DNA of 64,000 nucleotides from Streptosporangium brasiliense (GCF_030811595.1 NZ_JAUSRB010000002.1:5332001-5396000); one strand, 5' to 3'; shown: positions 51,158 through 60,589, counted from the stretch's first letter. The notes: generated by a model from the sequence alone, not told the origin. Numbers and translations are program-made.

Positions 51158-52105
51158 GTGAACGAACCGGCCGCCTCGATCCCGGTCCGGCCGGCGGGCA
51201 TGGTCGTCCCGCCCCGGCTCCGCCCCGGCGACACGGTGGCGGTGGTCACCCCGTGCGGCCCTCCCGACCCGGTACGGCTGGCGCGCGGCGTGCGCGTTCT
51301 CGAGGAGCTCGGCCTGAAGGTCGTCACCGGCGCCCACGTGCTCGACCGCGACCGCTACCTGGCCGGATCCGACGCCGTCCGGGCCGCCGACCTGCAGACG
51401 GCCTGGTGCGATCCCGCCGTGAGCGCGGTGGTCTGCGCCCGGGGTGGCTACGGCGCCACCCGGATCCTCGGCCTGCTCGACTGGGACGCGCTGCGGGCGG
51501 CCGGCCCCAAGACGCTGGTCGGCTCCAGCGACGTCACCGCGCTGCACCGGGCGTTCGCCGTCGAGCTGGGCGTGGCCTCCTGGTTCGGGCCCATGCCCGC
51601 CTGCGCCACGATCAGCGATTCCGCGGGCCCCGAGCCCACCGGCTTCGCCCACTTCGCCGACGCCCTGTTCGGCACCCCGGCGCCGATCACCGGCGACCGG
51701 GTGATCGTCTCCGGCAGGGCCGTCGCCCCGGTCACCGGAGGCAACCTCAGTCTGCTGGCCGCGCTGTGCGGCACCCCCTACGAGCTGCGGGCACGCGGGC
51801 AGATCGTACTGTTGGAGGATGTCGCCGAGCAGCCCTACCGGATCGACCGGATGCTCACCCAGCTCCTCCAGTCGGGTTCACTGGACGGGGCCGCCGGGTT
51901 CGTCCTGGGTTCCTGGGAAGGCTGCGGCGACCCCTATCCGACGTTGGAGGAGAGGCTCGCGCCGCTCGGAGTGCCGGTGATAGCGGGGCTCCCGGTAGGA
52001 CACGGATCACCACAGCTCAGTGTGCTGCTAGGGGCACTTGGTGCTATTGATGCACAATCGTGCTCTCTGACCGGCTCAACCACAGAGCCCGTGGGGGCAA
52101 TCTAG
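51158..52105 (+). CDS. LD-carboxypeptidase (peptidase family S66)
   Basis: A 315-residue S66 peptidase, cytoplasmic murein tetrapeptide carboxypeptidase for cell-wall recycling (LdcA-like), or a microcin-immunity MccF-like relative. The nucleophile region is VGSSDVTALH (Ser of the GxSD motif). The Glu and His of the triad lie in VLLEDVAEQPYRIDRML and LPVGHGSPQ. ARGGYGATRIL is a strong family motif. GAGGA precedes GTG 51158. Confidence 0.88.
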   Translation: MNEPAASIPVRPAGMVVPPRLRPGDTVAVVTPCGPPDPVRLARGVRVLEELGLKVVTGAHVLDRDRYLAGSDAVRAADLQTAWCDPAVSAVVCARGGYGATRILGLLDWDALRAAGPKTLVGSSDVTALHRAFAVELGVASWFGPMPACATISDSAGPEPTGFAHFADALFGTPAPITGDRVIVSGRAVAPVTGGNLSLLAALCGTPYELRARGQIVLLEDVAEQPYRIDRMLTQLLQSGSLDGAAGFVLGSWEGCGDPYPTLEERLAPLGVPVIAGLPVGHGSPQLSVLLGALGAIDAQSCSLTGSTTEPVGAI

Positions 52106-52144
52106 GTGCGGACCTAGGAGGAAACCGGCAGAGGGGATGCGCGC

Positions 52145-53101
52145 GTGAGGCTGTTCCGGCGGCATCGTGACCGGCAGGCCAACCGGCACCGTGGCCGGCA
52201 GGCGGACAGGCCGCCGCGCCCGGTCGAAGAGGTGGACCTCGACTCCCTGCTCGCGCTGGTCGCCGACACCCTCGGCTACACCTGCTCCTTCGCCCCCGAC
52301 GGCGGCGCGCTGACGATGTCGGGCCCCCGCCGGATCGTGGTGCGGCTGGCCGGGCTGCACGCGGAGGCGCGCCGGCGCTCGCGGGAGGACTGGCCGATGC
52401 TCGTCTCCGAGCACCTGTCCCACGCCCTGGCCACGGTGGACGAGCCGTTCGACGCCTGCGACCTGGCCCAGGTCCGCCCGCTGCTGCGCACCCGCGTCCG
52501 GCTCGACGACGATCTGGGCACGGCCCGGGTGGTCGGCCGTCACATCAGCACCGACCTGGTCGAGGTGCTCACCGTCGGCCACGGCGCCGCCGGCCGCCCG
52601 CTCCGTCCCGAGGAGGTCGGCTGCTGGCCGATCACCGCCGCCCAGGCGCTGGATCTGGCGGCCGACAACGTCCACGGCGACGAGCCGCTCTCGCTCATCG
52701 AGGCCGACCTCGGCGGTGTGGCGATCCGGCGGCTGAGCGGCCCCGCCGCGGACGCCGCCGCCCACCTGCGCCGCCTGGACGACTACCTGACCGTCCCCGC
52801 CGACGGCGTGCTCGTCGCGCTGCCCGAGCCGTCCGCGCTGGTCGTCCACGCGGTCGAGGGCATCGGCGTGGTCCGCGCGATCGAACGGCTGCGGCTGTTC
52901 GCCCAGCGCGAGTACGACCGGGGCGAGGGCGCGCTCAGCCCGCAGGTCTACTGGTGGCACGACGGCCGGCTCAGCCTGATCCGGGCCGACCTGGTCAGCC
53001 AGGACGGCCAGACCCGGCTGGTGGTGGCCCCGCCGCCGGAGTTCGCCCGCGTCCTCGCCGCCCTGGCCGTCCGCCCCGACAGCGGGACCGGCGGCACCTG
53101 A
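52145..53101 (+). CDS. hypothetical protein
   Basis: A 318-residue soluble protein with a very basic N-terminus (MRLFRRHRDRQANRHRGRQ). Landmarks include VDLDSLLALVADTLGY, MLVSEHLSHALATVDEPFD, LSLIEADLGG, VALPEPSALVVHAVEGIGVV and SPQVYWWHDGRLSLI. The alternation of catch-like segments with VLVALPEPS recalls YtpQ/DUF1444-type proteins, but I do not assign it. AGGGGATG upstream of GTG 52145. It follows the S66 gene by 39 bases. Confidence 0.75.
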   Translation: MRLFRRHRDRQANRHRGRQADRPPRPVEEVDLDSLLALVADTLGYTCSFAPDGGALTMSGPRRIVVRLAGLHAEARRRSREDWPMLVSEHLSHALATVDEPFDACDLAQVRPLLRTRVRLDDDLGTARVVGRHISTDLVEVLTVGHGAAGRPLRPEEVGCWPITAAQALDLAADNVHGDEPLSLIEADLGGVAIRRLSGPAADAAAHLRRLDDYLTVPADGVLVALPEPSALVVHAVEGIGVVRAIERLRLFAQREYDRGEGALSPQVYWWHDGRLSLIRADLVSQDGQTRLVVAPPPEFARVLAALAVRPDSGTGGT

Positions 53102-53194
53102 CGGCCGGGCCGCCGGCCGACGGAGAGGTCACGCAGTCCCCGCGGTCCGCGGGAGCGCGGTCTCCCGCCCCGCACCCACCCCGATGATCCTCAT

Positions 53195-53210
53195 ACGGTC
53201 CCTGGACCGT
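53195..53210 (+). other. short hairpin before the Hsp70 gene
   Basis: ACGGTCC-CT-GGACCGT is a perfect 7-base inverted repeat, 77 bases before the Hsp70 start. It could be an operator or a terminator for the preceding gene. Confidence 0.35.
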
Positions 53211-53286
53211 TCCCGGTGTGCCCGCCCGCGTCCGGGACGGCCCGTGGATGCGGGATGATCGGGTCCGCATCTGAGAGGAAGTGGAA

Positions 53287-56055
53287 ATGGCACAGTGGTG
53301 CCTCGGTGTCGATCTCGGGACGAGCTTCTCCGCCGGGGTGATAGCCGCCGAAGGGCGCTTCGACATCCTGGAGGTCGAAGGGGAGCGGCGCATTCCCTCC
53401 GCCGTCATGCTCGACGAGCGCGGGACGCTGGTGGCCGGCCGGATCGCCCAGCGGGGGATCGCGATCAGTCCCGAGCGTGTCGAGCGCAACCCCAAGCGCT
53501 ACGTCGGCCGCGGCAGGATGCTGCTCGGCGGGGTCCCGGTGGACGTGACCGACGCCATGGCGGCGCTGCTGGAGCTGTTCGTCAGCGAGGGGCGGCGGCG
53601 CTTCGACGGGGCGGCGCCCGACTGCGTCGCGCTGACCCACCCGGTGGCCTGGGGGGCCGAGCGCAAGGCCGTCCTCCTGGCGGCGGCCAGGAAGGTCGTG
53701 CGCGGCGTGCGGATCGTGCTCATCGACGAGCCCGTCGCCTCGGCGCGCTACTTCGCCTCGGCCGGCCGGGCGGCCGGCGGGTCGCACCTGGCCGTCTACG
53801 ACCTCGGCGGCGGCACCTTCGACGCCGCCGTGCTCACGGTGGAGGGCAGCGACTTCAAGGTCCTCGGCGAGCCCGGCGGCAGCGACGAGATCGGCGGGGA
53901 GGGGTTCGACGAGCGGGTGTTCGCCTTCCTCGGCGCGCAGATCGAGCGCCTCGACCCCGAGTGGTGGCAGCAGGTGACCACCAACCCGGAGCGGCGCTAC
54001 GTCAGCTACGGGGCCGACCTGCTCAAGATGGCCCGGGAGGCCAAGGAGGCCCTGTCGAAGTTCGACACCTCCTCCCACTACGTGGTCGGCATCAACGAGG
54101 ACGTGCACATCAGCAGGGCCGACCTGGAGGACCTCATCGGAGGGGAGATCGTCAAGACGGTCGACATCCTGGACGAGACGATCCGCGGAGCCGGGATCCA
54201 GGAGGACGACCTGGGCGCGGTGTTCATGACCGGCGGGGCCAGCCGGATGCCGCTGGTGCAGAAGGTCGTGCGCGAGCGGCTCGGGGACCGGGTGCGGACC
54301 TACGACGACCCGAAGATCGTCGTCGCCTACGGTGCCGCGCAGCTCGCCTGGAAGCTCAAGGTCGAGCACCGCGACCCCGCCCCGGGGCCGGGACAGGCCG
54401 CCCCGCTCCACCGGGTGGGCCCGGCCGGGGGGCACCAGGAGCTCCCGGACCACCGGACGGGACCGACAGGGGGACATCAGGGCCTGTCCGGCCAGCAGAC
54501 GGGTCCGACCGGCGGGCACCAGGCTTTCACGGGACCCGGTGCCGCCGGCGGGCAACAGGACGTCTCGGGCCGGCGGATGGGCTCGACCGGCGGGCACCGG
54601 GCTTTCACGGGTTCGGCGGGTGCCGCCGGCGGGCAGCAGGTCTTCACCGGACCCGGTGCCGCCGTGGGACCGGCGGGGATCACCGGGCCCGGGGGCGCCG
54701 GGAACGCCCCGGGTCCGGTCAGTGCCCCGGGTCCGGTCAGCGCCGGGGGGCCGCCGGGCGCGCGCACCGGAGGCCACGCGGCCGTCCCCGGCGGGAGGGG
54801 CGCCCCCGGCACGGAGGGCCCCACGGTCAAGGGGATCGAGAAGGTGCTGGACGGGGTGCTGGAGGCGCGCGCCGAGGCCGGCCGGGTCTTCGTGCACCAG
54901 GCGTTCGACAGCGGCCACCTGCTGCGCAGGCTCGACGGGATCGAGGGGCGCCACGACCGCGAGCTCGGCTTCGGCAGGCTGGTGGAGTGGGCCGTGTCGG
55001 GGGCGGGCGCCGTGGCGGTGGAGCAGGTCGGGCCGGCACAGGTGCTGGTCCGCACGCTCAGCTCCGACCTGGCCATCCGCGCCACCCACCCGCTGCAGAT
55101 GTGGGGCAACCCGACGGTGATCGCGCACGGCCGTACGGCGTGGGTCTTCTTCCAGCCCCGGCAGGCCGTCGCGGTCGACACCTCGGTGGGCCTGCCCTGG
55201 GGGGAGACCGGGCACCTGGCGATGGTCGAGCTCGACCTGGGCGGGGGGTTCGTCTTCCAGGCCCCGCCGACCCGCGACCTGGGCCCGTACGCCCAGTGGT
55301 TCGTGAACGAGGACAACAGGCTCCGCCGCCTGCTCGACCAGGAGGGGCCCAGCGGCACCGAGCCGTCGCCCTCCGTGGGCGCGCCGGGCTGCACGGTGGT
55401 GCTCGGCCAGTTCAGCAGCAACAAGCCGATGTTCCAGAGCCGGCACCAGGATTTCCGGCCGTGGCAGGTGCTGTGCCTGGTCGATCCCGGCGGCGTGGTG
55501 CGCCCGACGGTGCGGGAGCCGGGACGCGGCTGGCTCCACCAGGTGGTCCTGCACCGGGGCAGATGGTTCACCTCCAGCTCGGCGGGGCTTGAGGCGGACA
55601 CCGCCGACGGCCGGACCAAACTCGTCAGGCCGCGTCCTGTGGCCGGCGCGCTGCGCTGGTTCCCGGCGGGGAGCCAGATCTACGCGGTCGGCACCGACCA
55701 GGTGAGCCCCGCCCGGGGCTGGTCGGTCAGCATCTTCGACCAGCGCTCCCACACGCTGGAGTTCCTGATGGGCAAGCAGTCGGCGACCCTGGCCGGTCAT
55801 CTCACCTCCCGGCACCGGTGGGAGCGCCCGAGGCTGGTCGCCGACGGCGACTCGATGTGGATGACCATGCAGGACGCCGGCCGTAGCAGGCTCCTGCACG
55901 TCACCCCGGGCGGGGCGCGGGAGGTGCACCGCACGCCGGGGATGTTCGAGCCGGTCGTCCGGGTCCCCACCGGCCTGCTCTGCCTGCACCGCCCCGCGGA
56001 CGTGACCGGGACCGCCCGCGACCAGCCCGCCACCCTGGTGCACCTGCCCCTCTGA
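53287..56055 (+). CDS. divergent Hsp70-family protein with Gly-rich repeats and a non-DnaK C-terminus
   Basis: A 922-residue protein. Residues 1-~365 are a complete Hsp70/actin-type ATPase: phosphate-1 LGVDLGTSFSAGV, VYDLGGGTFDAAVL (phosphate 2) and VFMTGGASRMPLVQKVV (adenosine). Residues ~370-505 are a flexible Gly/Pro/Gln-rich linker with repeated TGPTGGHQ and GAAGGQQ units. Residues ~510-922 replace the peptide-binding domain with a Trp- and Gly-rich beta-like region (HPLQMWGNPTVIAHGRTAWVFF, WFTSSSAGLEAD, SMWMTMQDAGRSRLLHV). AGAGGA selects ATG 53287. It converges with the dynamin operon, and a GrpE-like gene lies nearby. Confidence 0.9.
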   Translation: MAQWCLGVDLGTSFSAGVIAAEGRFDILEVEGERRIPSAVMLDERGTLVAGRIAQRGIAISPERVERNPKRYVGRGRMLLGGVPVDVTDAMAALLELFVSEGRRRFDGAAPDCVALTHPVAWGAERKAVLLAAARKVVRGVRIVLIDEPVASARYFASAGRAAGGSHLAVYDLGGGTFDAAVLTVEGSDFKVLGEPGGSDEIGGEGFDERVFAFLGAQIERLDPEWWQQVTTNPERRYVSYGADLLKMAREAKEALSKFDTSSHYVVGINEDVHISRADLEDLIGGEIVKTVDILDETIRGAGIQEDDLGAVFMTGGASRMPLVQKVVRERLGDRVRTYDDPKIVVAYGAAQLAWKLKVEHRDPAPGPGQAAPLHRVGPAGGHQELPDHRTGPTGGHQGLSGQQTGPTGGHQAFTGPGAAGGQQDVSGRRMGSTGGHRAFTGSAGAAGGQQVFTGPGAAVGPAGITGPGGAGNAPGPVSAPGPVSAGGPPGARTGGHAAVPGGRGAPGTEGPTVKGIEKVLDGVLEARAEAGRVFVHQAFDSGHLLRRLDGIEGRHDRELGFGRLVEWAVSGAGAVAVEQVGPAQVLVRTLSSDLAIRATHPLQMWGNPTVIAHGRTAWVFFQPRQAVAVDTSVGLPWGETGHLAMVELDLGGGFVFQAPPTRDLGPYAQWFVNEDNRLRRLLDQEGPSGTEPSPSVGAPGCTVVLGQFSSNKPMFQSRHQDFRPWQVLCLVDPGGVVRPTVREPGRGWLHQVVLHRGRWFTSSSAGLEADTADGRTKLVRPRPVAGALRWFPAGSQIYAVGTDQVSPARGWSVSIFDQRSHTLEFLMGKQSATLAGHLTSRHRWERPRLVADGDSMWMTMQDAGRSRLLHVTPGGAREVHRTPGMFEPVVRVPTGLLCLHRPADVTGTARDQPATLVHLPL

Positions 56056-56228
56056 CCGCCGACGTCCGCGCTCCGACCCGTCGGGGCGTGACCGTCCGCC
56101 GGCCCCCCGAGGGGGACGGTCAGGCGTGCTCCGTCCTGGCCTGCGCCCGGCCGCCGGGCAGGAGCTCCGGGAACCGGACGCGCGGGCGGGTGCCGCGCCC
56201 GCCGGACCTGCTCGCCCCCGCCCCCCGC

Positions 56229-56345
56229 CTGGCGGGCCGAGGGGCGGTCCGGCCGGTGACCACCCGTCTGGCGGGCCGAGGGGCGGTCCGGCCGGTGACC
56301 ACCCGTCTGGCGGGCCGAGGGGCGGTCCGGCCGGTGACCACCCGC
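56229..56345. repeat. three 39-bp tandem repeats between the Hsp70 and dynamin genes
   Basis: Units start at 56229, 56268 and 56307. The first two are identical and the third differs only at its end. They lie in the 313-base convergent gap 56056-56368, where no gene was found. 39 bases are 13 codons, and all frames through the array remain open, but no start or ribosome-binding site supports translation. Confidence 0.9.
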
Positions 56346-56368
56346 CCGGCGGGTGAACCGCGGACCGG

Positions 56369-58297
56369 TCAGCTCCCGCCCGGGGGCATCGCCGTACCGG
56401 CCCCCAGGGCCGCCACCGCGGCCGCGAGCTCCTCGCGCAGCTCGTGGCCGCGCGCGGTGAGGGAGCCGATGGCGGCCATCCGGTCCTCGCCGGACTGCCG
56501 GGACTTGCGGCGGTCGGCCGCCGAACGCGCGGACGCGGCCTTCAGGTCGGCGCGCCTGCCCTCCAGCTCCTTGCGCCGCCGCAGGAGGCTCTCGTCCGCG
56601 GTCTGCTCGATGCTCACCCGCCAGGCGGCCACCATCCGCTCCAGGTCGAGCGTCATCTCCCGCGAGACCACCGCGAACTGGTCGCGGAGCGCCCCCCGGA
56701 TCGCCGCCTGGCTGCGCTGGACCTTCTCCAGGGAGCGCCGTCCCATGAAGATGGCCGCCCCGATGGCCGGGGCGACGAGGATGAAGCCCACGGGGCCGAG
56801 CAGGGCGGCGGCGAGGCCGCCGAAGGACAGTCCCATCGACGCCGACGGCAGCACGTCCCGCACCAGGTCCACGTGGCCCGGATCGTCGGCCGCCTGGTCC
56901 CCCTTGACCTGGACCTGCGTCAGGCTGGGCATCGCCCGGCCGTCGGCGGCGAGCTCCACCGGGTCGAGGCCGAGATCGCGGGCGAAGGCGTTCAGCGTGC
57001 CCTTCGCCAGGTTCTCCACGTCGTAGACGATCTGCGACCAGACGGCCTCCAGCGAGCGCTGGACGCTCTCCGGCAGCTCCGCCATGTATTTCTCCAGCTG
57101 GGCCTGGGTCTTCAGGGTGGCGATCGCGTTCTCGTACGGCTGGCGGATCTCGGCCACCCGCGCCGCCACGATCCCGGCCACCTCGCGTCCGAGGAAGGTG
57201 TTGGCCACCGCGCCCGCCCTGCGCCGGCCGGTCAGCTCGGCGAGCTCGGTCAGCTCGGCGTCCACCCCGGCGAGCCGGGCGGCGACGTCGCCCTCGTCGT
57301 CCGATCCCGCGGCGAGGTCGTCCTTGGCCCCGGCGGTCAGCGCGCCCAGCACCGACAGGGCGGCGGCGACCACGGTGGCGCCCCGCGCTGACTCCCTGCC
57401 CTCGGCGAAGCCCCGCAGGTGCCGTTCCAGCGCGTCCATGCCGCTCCGTGCCCGCAGCGAGTCCGCGCGCTCCGGCCGGCCCTCCCGCCGCTTGGCGGCG
57501 GCGGCCTCGGCGAGCTTGGCGCTCACCGGGATCCAGGGCGCCGAGAGCAGCGGGCCCAGCGTCGCCGCCCGGGCCGGGTTGTCCGCCACGGCCTGGGTCA
57601 CGAAGGCCCTCAGCCGGGCCTTGTTCTCCTCCTGCAGGCTCTGCCAGTTGGCCGAGTCCTCGACCTTGGTCAGCACGAACGCGATCGCCTGGACCCGCTC
57701 GGCGGCCTCGGCGAGGAACTCCAGCTCGTGCCGGAGCACCGGCTGGTCCTGCGCGCTGAGCGTGAAGAGCAGGGCGTCGGCCCGCTGGAGCATGGCGACG
57801 GTGACCTGCCGGTGTCCCACGGTCAGGCTGTCCACCCCCGGGGTGTCGAGCAGCCGCAGGCCGTCCAGGAGCGGGCTGTCGAGGGTGATGTCCACGCTGA
57901 CCACGTCACGGCGTTTGCCGGCGTCGCCGCGCATCGAGGCGTAGTCGGGGATCGACTCGACGGTGATCGGGAGCTGGACCGGCCCCTTGTCGGTGCTGCG
58001 GTGCACGACCGCGGTCAGCGCCGGGCCGCGGCGCAGGGACAGGAAGCAGTTGGTGGCGACGTCGGCGTCGACGGGCAGCAGGTCGGGGTGGCCCACCAGC
58101 GTGTTCAGCAGGCGGCTCTTGCCCCGTTTCTGCGCCCCGGCGACCACGATGTCGGTGCACTCGTCCTTCCAGCGGCCCGCGCACGCGGCCAGCACCTCCG
58201 CCAGGTCCTGCCTGCCGCACCGGCCGGCCAGCGCGTGAACCTCGTTGGCGTAGCGGAGCAGCCGGGCCACCGGGCCGTCCGGGTCGGGGGTCGTCAT
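56369..58297 (-). CDS. dynamin-like GTPase with membrane hairpin (IniA-like)
   Basis: A 642-residue dynamin-superfamily GTPase. G1 is GAQKRGKS (54-61), G2 lies in VATNCF, G3 is DTPGVD (151-156) and G4 is LTKVED, slightly off the TKxD form. Long helical stalk regions flank a hydrophobic hairpin at 487-519 (LGPVGFILVAPAIGAAIF). A charged coiled-coil C-terminus follows (RRRKELEGRRADLK). Size and hairpin recall mycobacterial IniA, which remodels membranes. It is the third gene of the operon, 64 bases after the second dynamin. ATG 58297 is preferred over the low-complexity extension to 58402. Confidence 0.88.
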   Translation of the reverse strand: MTTPDPDGPVARLLRYANEVHALAGRCGRQDLAEVLAACAGRWKDECTDIVVAGAQKRGKSRLLNTLVGHPDLLPVDADVATNCFLSLRRGPALTAVVHRSTDKGPVQLPITVESIPDYASMRGDAGKRRDVVSVDITLDSPLLDGLRLLDTPGVDSLTVGHRQVTVAMLQRADALLFTLSAQDQPVLRHELEFLAEAAERVQAIAFVLTKVEDSANWQSLQEENKARLRAFVTQAVADNPARAATLGPLLSAPWIPVSAKLAEAAAAKRREGRPERADSLRARSGMDALERHLRGFAEGRESARGATVVAAALSVLGALTAGAKDDLAAGSDDEGDVAARLAGVDAELTELAELTGRRRAGAVANTFLGREVAGIVAARVAEIRQPYENAIATLKTQAQLEKYMAELPESVQRSLEAVWSQIVYDVENLAKGTLNAFARDLGLDPVELAADGRAMPSLTQVQVKGDQAADDPGHVDLVRDVLPSASMGLSFGGLAAALLGPVGFILVAPAIGAAIFMGRRSLEKVQRSQAAIRGALRDQFAVVSREMTLDLERMVAAWRVSIEQTADESLLRRRKELEGRRADLKAASARSAADRRKSRQSGEDRMAAIGSLTARGHELREELAAAVAALGAGTAMPPGGS

Positions 58298-58361
58298 GAT
58301 ATGTGCCGTCTCTCCGGTCGAAGGGATGAATGAGTGAGGGAAGGGGCCGATGAGGTGCCTG

Positions 58362-60206
58362 TCAGGGGCCGTCCCGGTGGTGGTGCGCCCAGACGGCCTC
58401 ACAGGCGTCGCAGAGGGCCTCCGCCGCCCGGCGCTGCCGCAGGGAGAGCGGCCGGTGGGTGAGGACGCGGAACCGGGCGCCCAGGGCGGCGGCGTAGCCG
58501 GCGATCTCGGCGCCCGGGGTGCCCGGGGGCGCGCCGAGCTGGGTCGCCAGCTCGGCGCCGGTGAGCAGGAGCTCCATGGCCCGCCGGTCGCCGGCCGGGA
58601 CCATCGGGGAGGAGCACAGCGCCTCGACCACGGCGGGGTCCACGGGGATCGGGGGGAGCGGGCCGTCGCCCGCCGCGCCGGCCGGGCCCCGCTCGCCGTC
58701 GGGGGCCGCGTCCAGGGCGGCCGAGACGAGGTCCTCCAGCACGGTCAGCACGTCCCTGGCCCGATGCCCGGCGGTGCGCCCCTCGCTCATCATGGCGAGC
58801 CTGCGCCAGCGCATCGCCGCCGCCGTGGCCGCGGCGGCGATCTCCTCCCGGGAGGCTCCGGCGGGCAGGCCGAGCTGCCCGGCGGGGTCGTCGTGGCGGG
58901 CCAGGCGGAGGAGCTCGGCGGTCATCTCCTCGTCCAGCACCAGCGTCCCCCGGCCGAGGGCCTCCGCCGCGCTGAAGATCCGCAGGCCGCCGAGGGCGGT
59001 CGCGATCGGCCGGTCCTCGTCGAGCTGGGCCGCCAGCGCGTCCAGGGCCGAGCGGTCGGAGCCCAGCACGGGCGAGCGGGCGATCCGGCGGAGCCGGGTC
59101 AGGGCGTCGAGCGCCTTCAGCTGGTCGGCACGGCGGGCGAAATGGGCGAGGCCCGCCGCCACGGAGCCGGTCGCGACCCGTCCCGCCGAGGAGTATCCCG
59201 AACGTTCCAGCAGGTGGGCCGAGAGCGCCGCGGGGTCGGCGGCCTCGCCCCGCCGCAGCGCGCCGACCGCTGTGGCGATGCCGTAGCGGTGCAGCCGCTC
59301 CACCAGGCGGTGCCGTACTTCGGCCGGGATCGGCAGGTCGGGCGCCGAGCGGAAGTCGTTCAGGTCGAGGAGGTAGTCCTCCAGGTCGTCCTCGTCGAGT
59401 TCGGCCAGCCGCGACAGGGCCTTGAACTCGTCGGCCTCCAGCGGGCACGCGCGCGCGGTCTCGGCCAGCAGGCCGATCACCGGGACCACGTCGAAGACGG
59501 AGGTGCGCAGGTCCTGGTACCCCTTGGCGGCCAGCCGCCGGGCGGTCGGCCAGGGGTCGTCCTCGTCGCCGCGCCGGTCGACCTGGCCCAGTACGGCGAG
59601 GGTGTTGACGCAGCTCATGCCGCACGCGCCGGTGAGGCCACGGAACTCCGCGAGGGTGGTGTCATCAAATTTCTGGACATAGCGCAGCACATAGATCATC
59701 GCCTGCGCGCGGTCGTCCTCCTCGCCGGAGCCGAACAGCATGCTCCGGGCGGCCTGTTCGTTGGCGGCCGTCACCGTGTTCATGCCGGGGGTGTCGATGA
59801 TGGTGACCGTGCGCAGCGACGGCAGGTCCAGGGTGACGCGCAGGCGCCGGATCCGGGCCACGTCCACGCCGAGATCGGCGGGGAGCCGGTGGCCGGGCAG
59901 CAGCCGTGAGTGGGCCACCCCGCCGTCGGTGAGCTCGGCGGTGACGAGGCCGTCGTCCTCGCCGTACTCGTACTGGGTGACCACGAAGGTGCACTCGCCG
60001 GCGTCCACCGGGGCGACGGGCAGCCCCAGCAGCGCGTTCACCAGAGTGGACTTCCCGCTGCTCACCGCGCCGGCCACGGCCACCCGCAGTGGCGCGTCGA
60101 GGCCGGCGCGCACCTGCTCGACCCGTCCGCGCAGCTCCGCCCCGGCCAGCCTGGCCGAGGTGGTCTCGCACAGGCGGCGCAGCAGCTCCACCGGGCCGGC
60201 GGTCAC
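58362..60206 (-). CDS. second dynamin-like GTPase, no membrane segment (IniC-like)
   Basis: A 614-residue dynamin-family GTPase. G1 is GAVSSGKST (46-54), G2 Thr lies in ECTFVVT, G3 is DTPGMN (138-143) and G4 is LGQVD. The C-terminal ~350 residues are helical, without a membrane hairpin, and contain DLEDYLLDLNDFRSAP and VVEALCSSPMVPAGDRRAMELLL. Paired dynamins, one with and one without a membrane hairpin, are also seen in mycobacterial iniA/iniC and in DynA/DynB, where they assemble together. GTG 60206 overlaps the preceding stop by four bases. Confidence 0.88.
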   Translation of the reverse strand: MTAGPVELLRRLCETTSARLAGAELRGRVEQVRAGLDAPLRVAVAGAVSSGKSTLVNALLGLPVAPVDAGECTFVVTQYEYGEDDGLVTAELTDGGVAHSRLLPGHRLPADLGVDVARIRRLRVTLDLPSLRTVTIIDTPGMNTVTAANEQAARSMLFGSGEEDDRAQAMIYVLRYVQKFDDTTLAEFRGLTGACGMSCVNTLAVLGQVDRRGDEDDPWPTARRLAAKGYQDLRTSVFDVVPVIGLLAETARACPLEADEFKALSRLAELDEDDLEDYLLDLNDFRSAPDLPIPAEVRHRLVERLHRYGIATAVGALRRGEAADPAALSAHLLERSGYSSAGRVATGSVAAGLAHFARRADQLKALDALTRLRRIARSPVLGSDRSALDALAAQLDEDRPIATALGGLRIFSAAEALGRGTLVLDEEMTAELLRLARHDDPAGQLGLPAGASREEIAAAATAAAMRWRRLAMMSEGRTAGHRARDVLTVLEDLVSAALDAAPDGERGPAGAAGDGPLPPIPVDPAVVEALCSSPMVPAGDRRAMELLLTGAELATQLGAPPGTPGAEIAGYAAALGARFRVLTHRPLSLRQRRAAEALCDACEAVWAHHHRDGP

Positions 60207-60589
60207 GCGTCACCGCCGGAGCGCGGGGTCCGGCCGTCCTCGCCGCCGTCCACCGGACCGTCCGGGCTGCCTGAGCCGTCCGCAGGGCCGCCTGAGCCGT
60301 CCGGACCGTCCGGGGCGCCCTGCGGCGCGTCCGCGAGGGCCGGACCGTCCGGGGTGTCCTGTGGCGCGTCCATGCCGGCCGGGCCGGATCCGCCGTGGGC
60401 GAGGGCGCCCGGGCCGGGCAGCAGGGAGAGGTCCGCCCTGTCCGACGAGAACGTCTGTTCGAGCATGTTCCGGTGTTCCTCCTCCGTCGGGCCGGGGACC
60501 GCCTCGAAGAGGAGTCGACGCAGTTCAGTCAGGTCGTCTGACTCCTCCCCGAGCGGTCCGGACCCCGAATTGTCACGGTCCAATATCAT
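60203..60589 (-). CDS. small acidic protein leading the dynamin operon
   Basis: A 128-residue protein. Residues 1-~55 look structured and acidic (EESDDLTELRRLLFEAVPGPTEEEHRNMLEQTF). The remainder is a disordered Asp/Gly/Pro repeat tail (PDGP, GSGGPADGSG, PDGPVDGG). No family recognised. GTGA overlap with the dynamin gene implies co-translation and a partner role. It sits where iniB-like genes precede iniA/iniC in mycobacteria, but no IniB similarity is claimed. Confidence 0.7.
   Translation of the reverse strand: MILDRDNSGSGPLGEESDDLTELRRLLFEAVPGPTEEEHRNMLEQTFSSDRADLSLLPGPGALAHGGSGPAGMDAPQDTPDGPALADAPQGAPDGPDGSGGPADGSGSPDGPVDGGEDGRTPRSGGDA

Noticed and set aside
53191..56043. 950-residue open frame antisense to the Hsp70 gene
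   Set aside because: Antisense shadow of a high-GC gene. Composition is His/Arg/Pro/Gly-rich without domains, while the plus strand shows full Hsp70 motifs.
56229..56345. possible CRISPR array
   Set aside because: Units are contiguous with no unique spacers and no cas genes.
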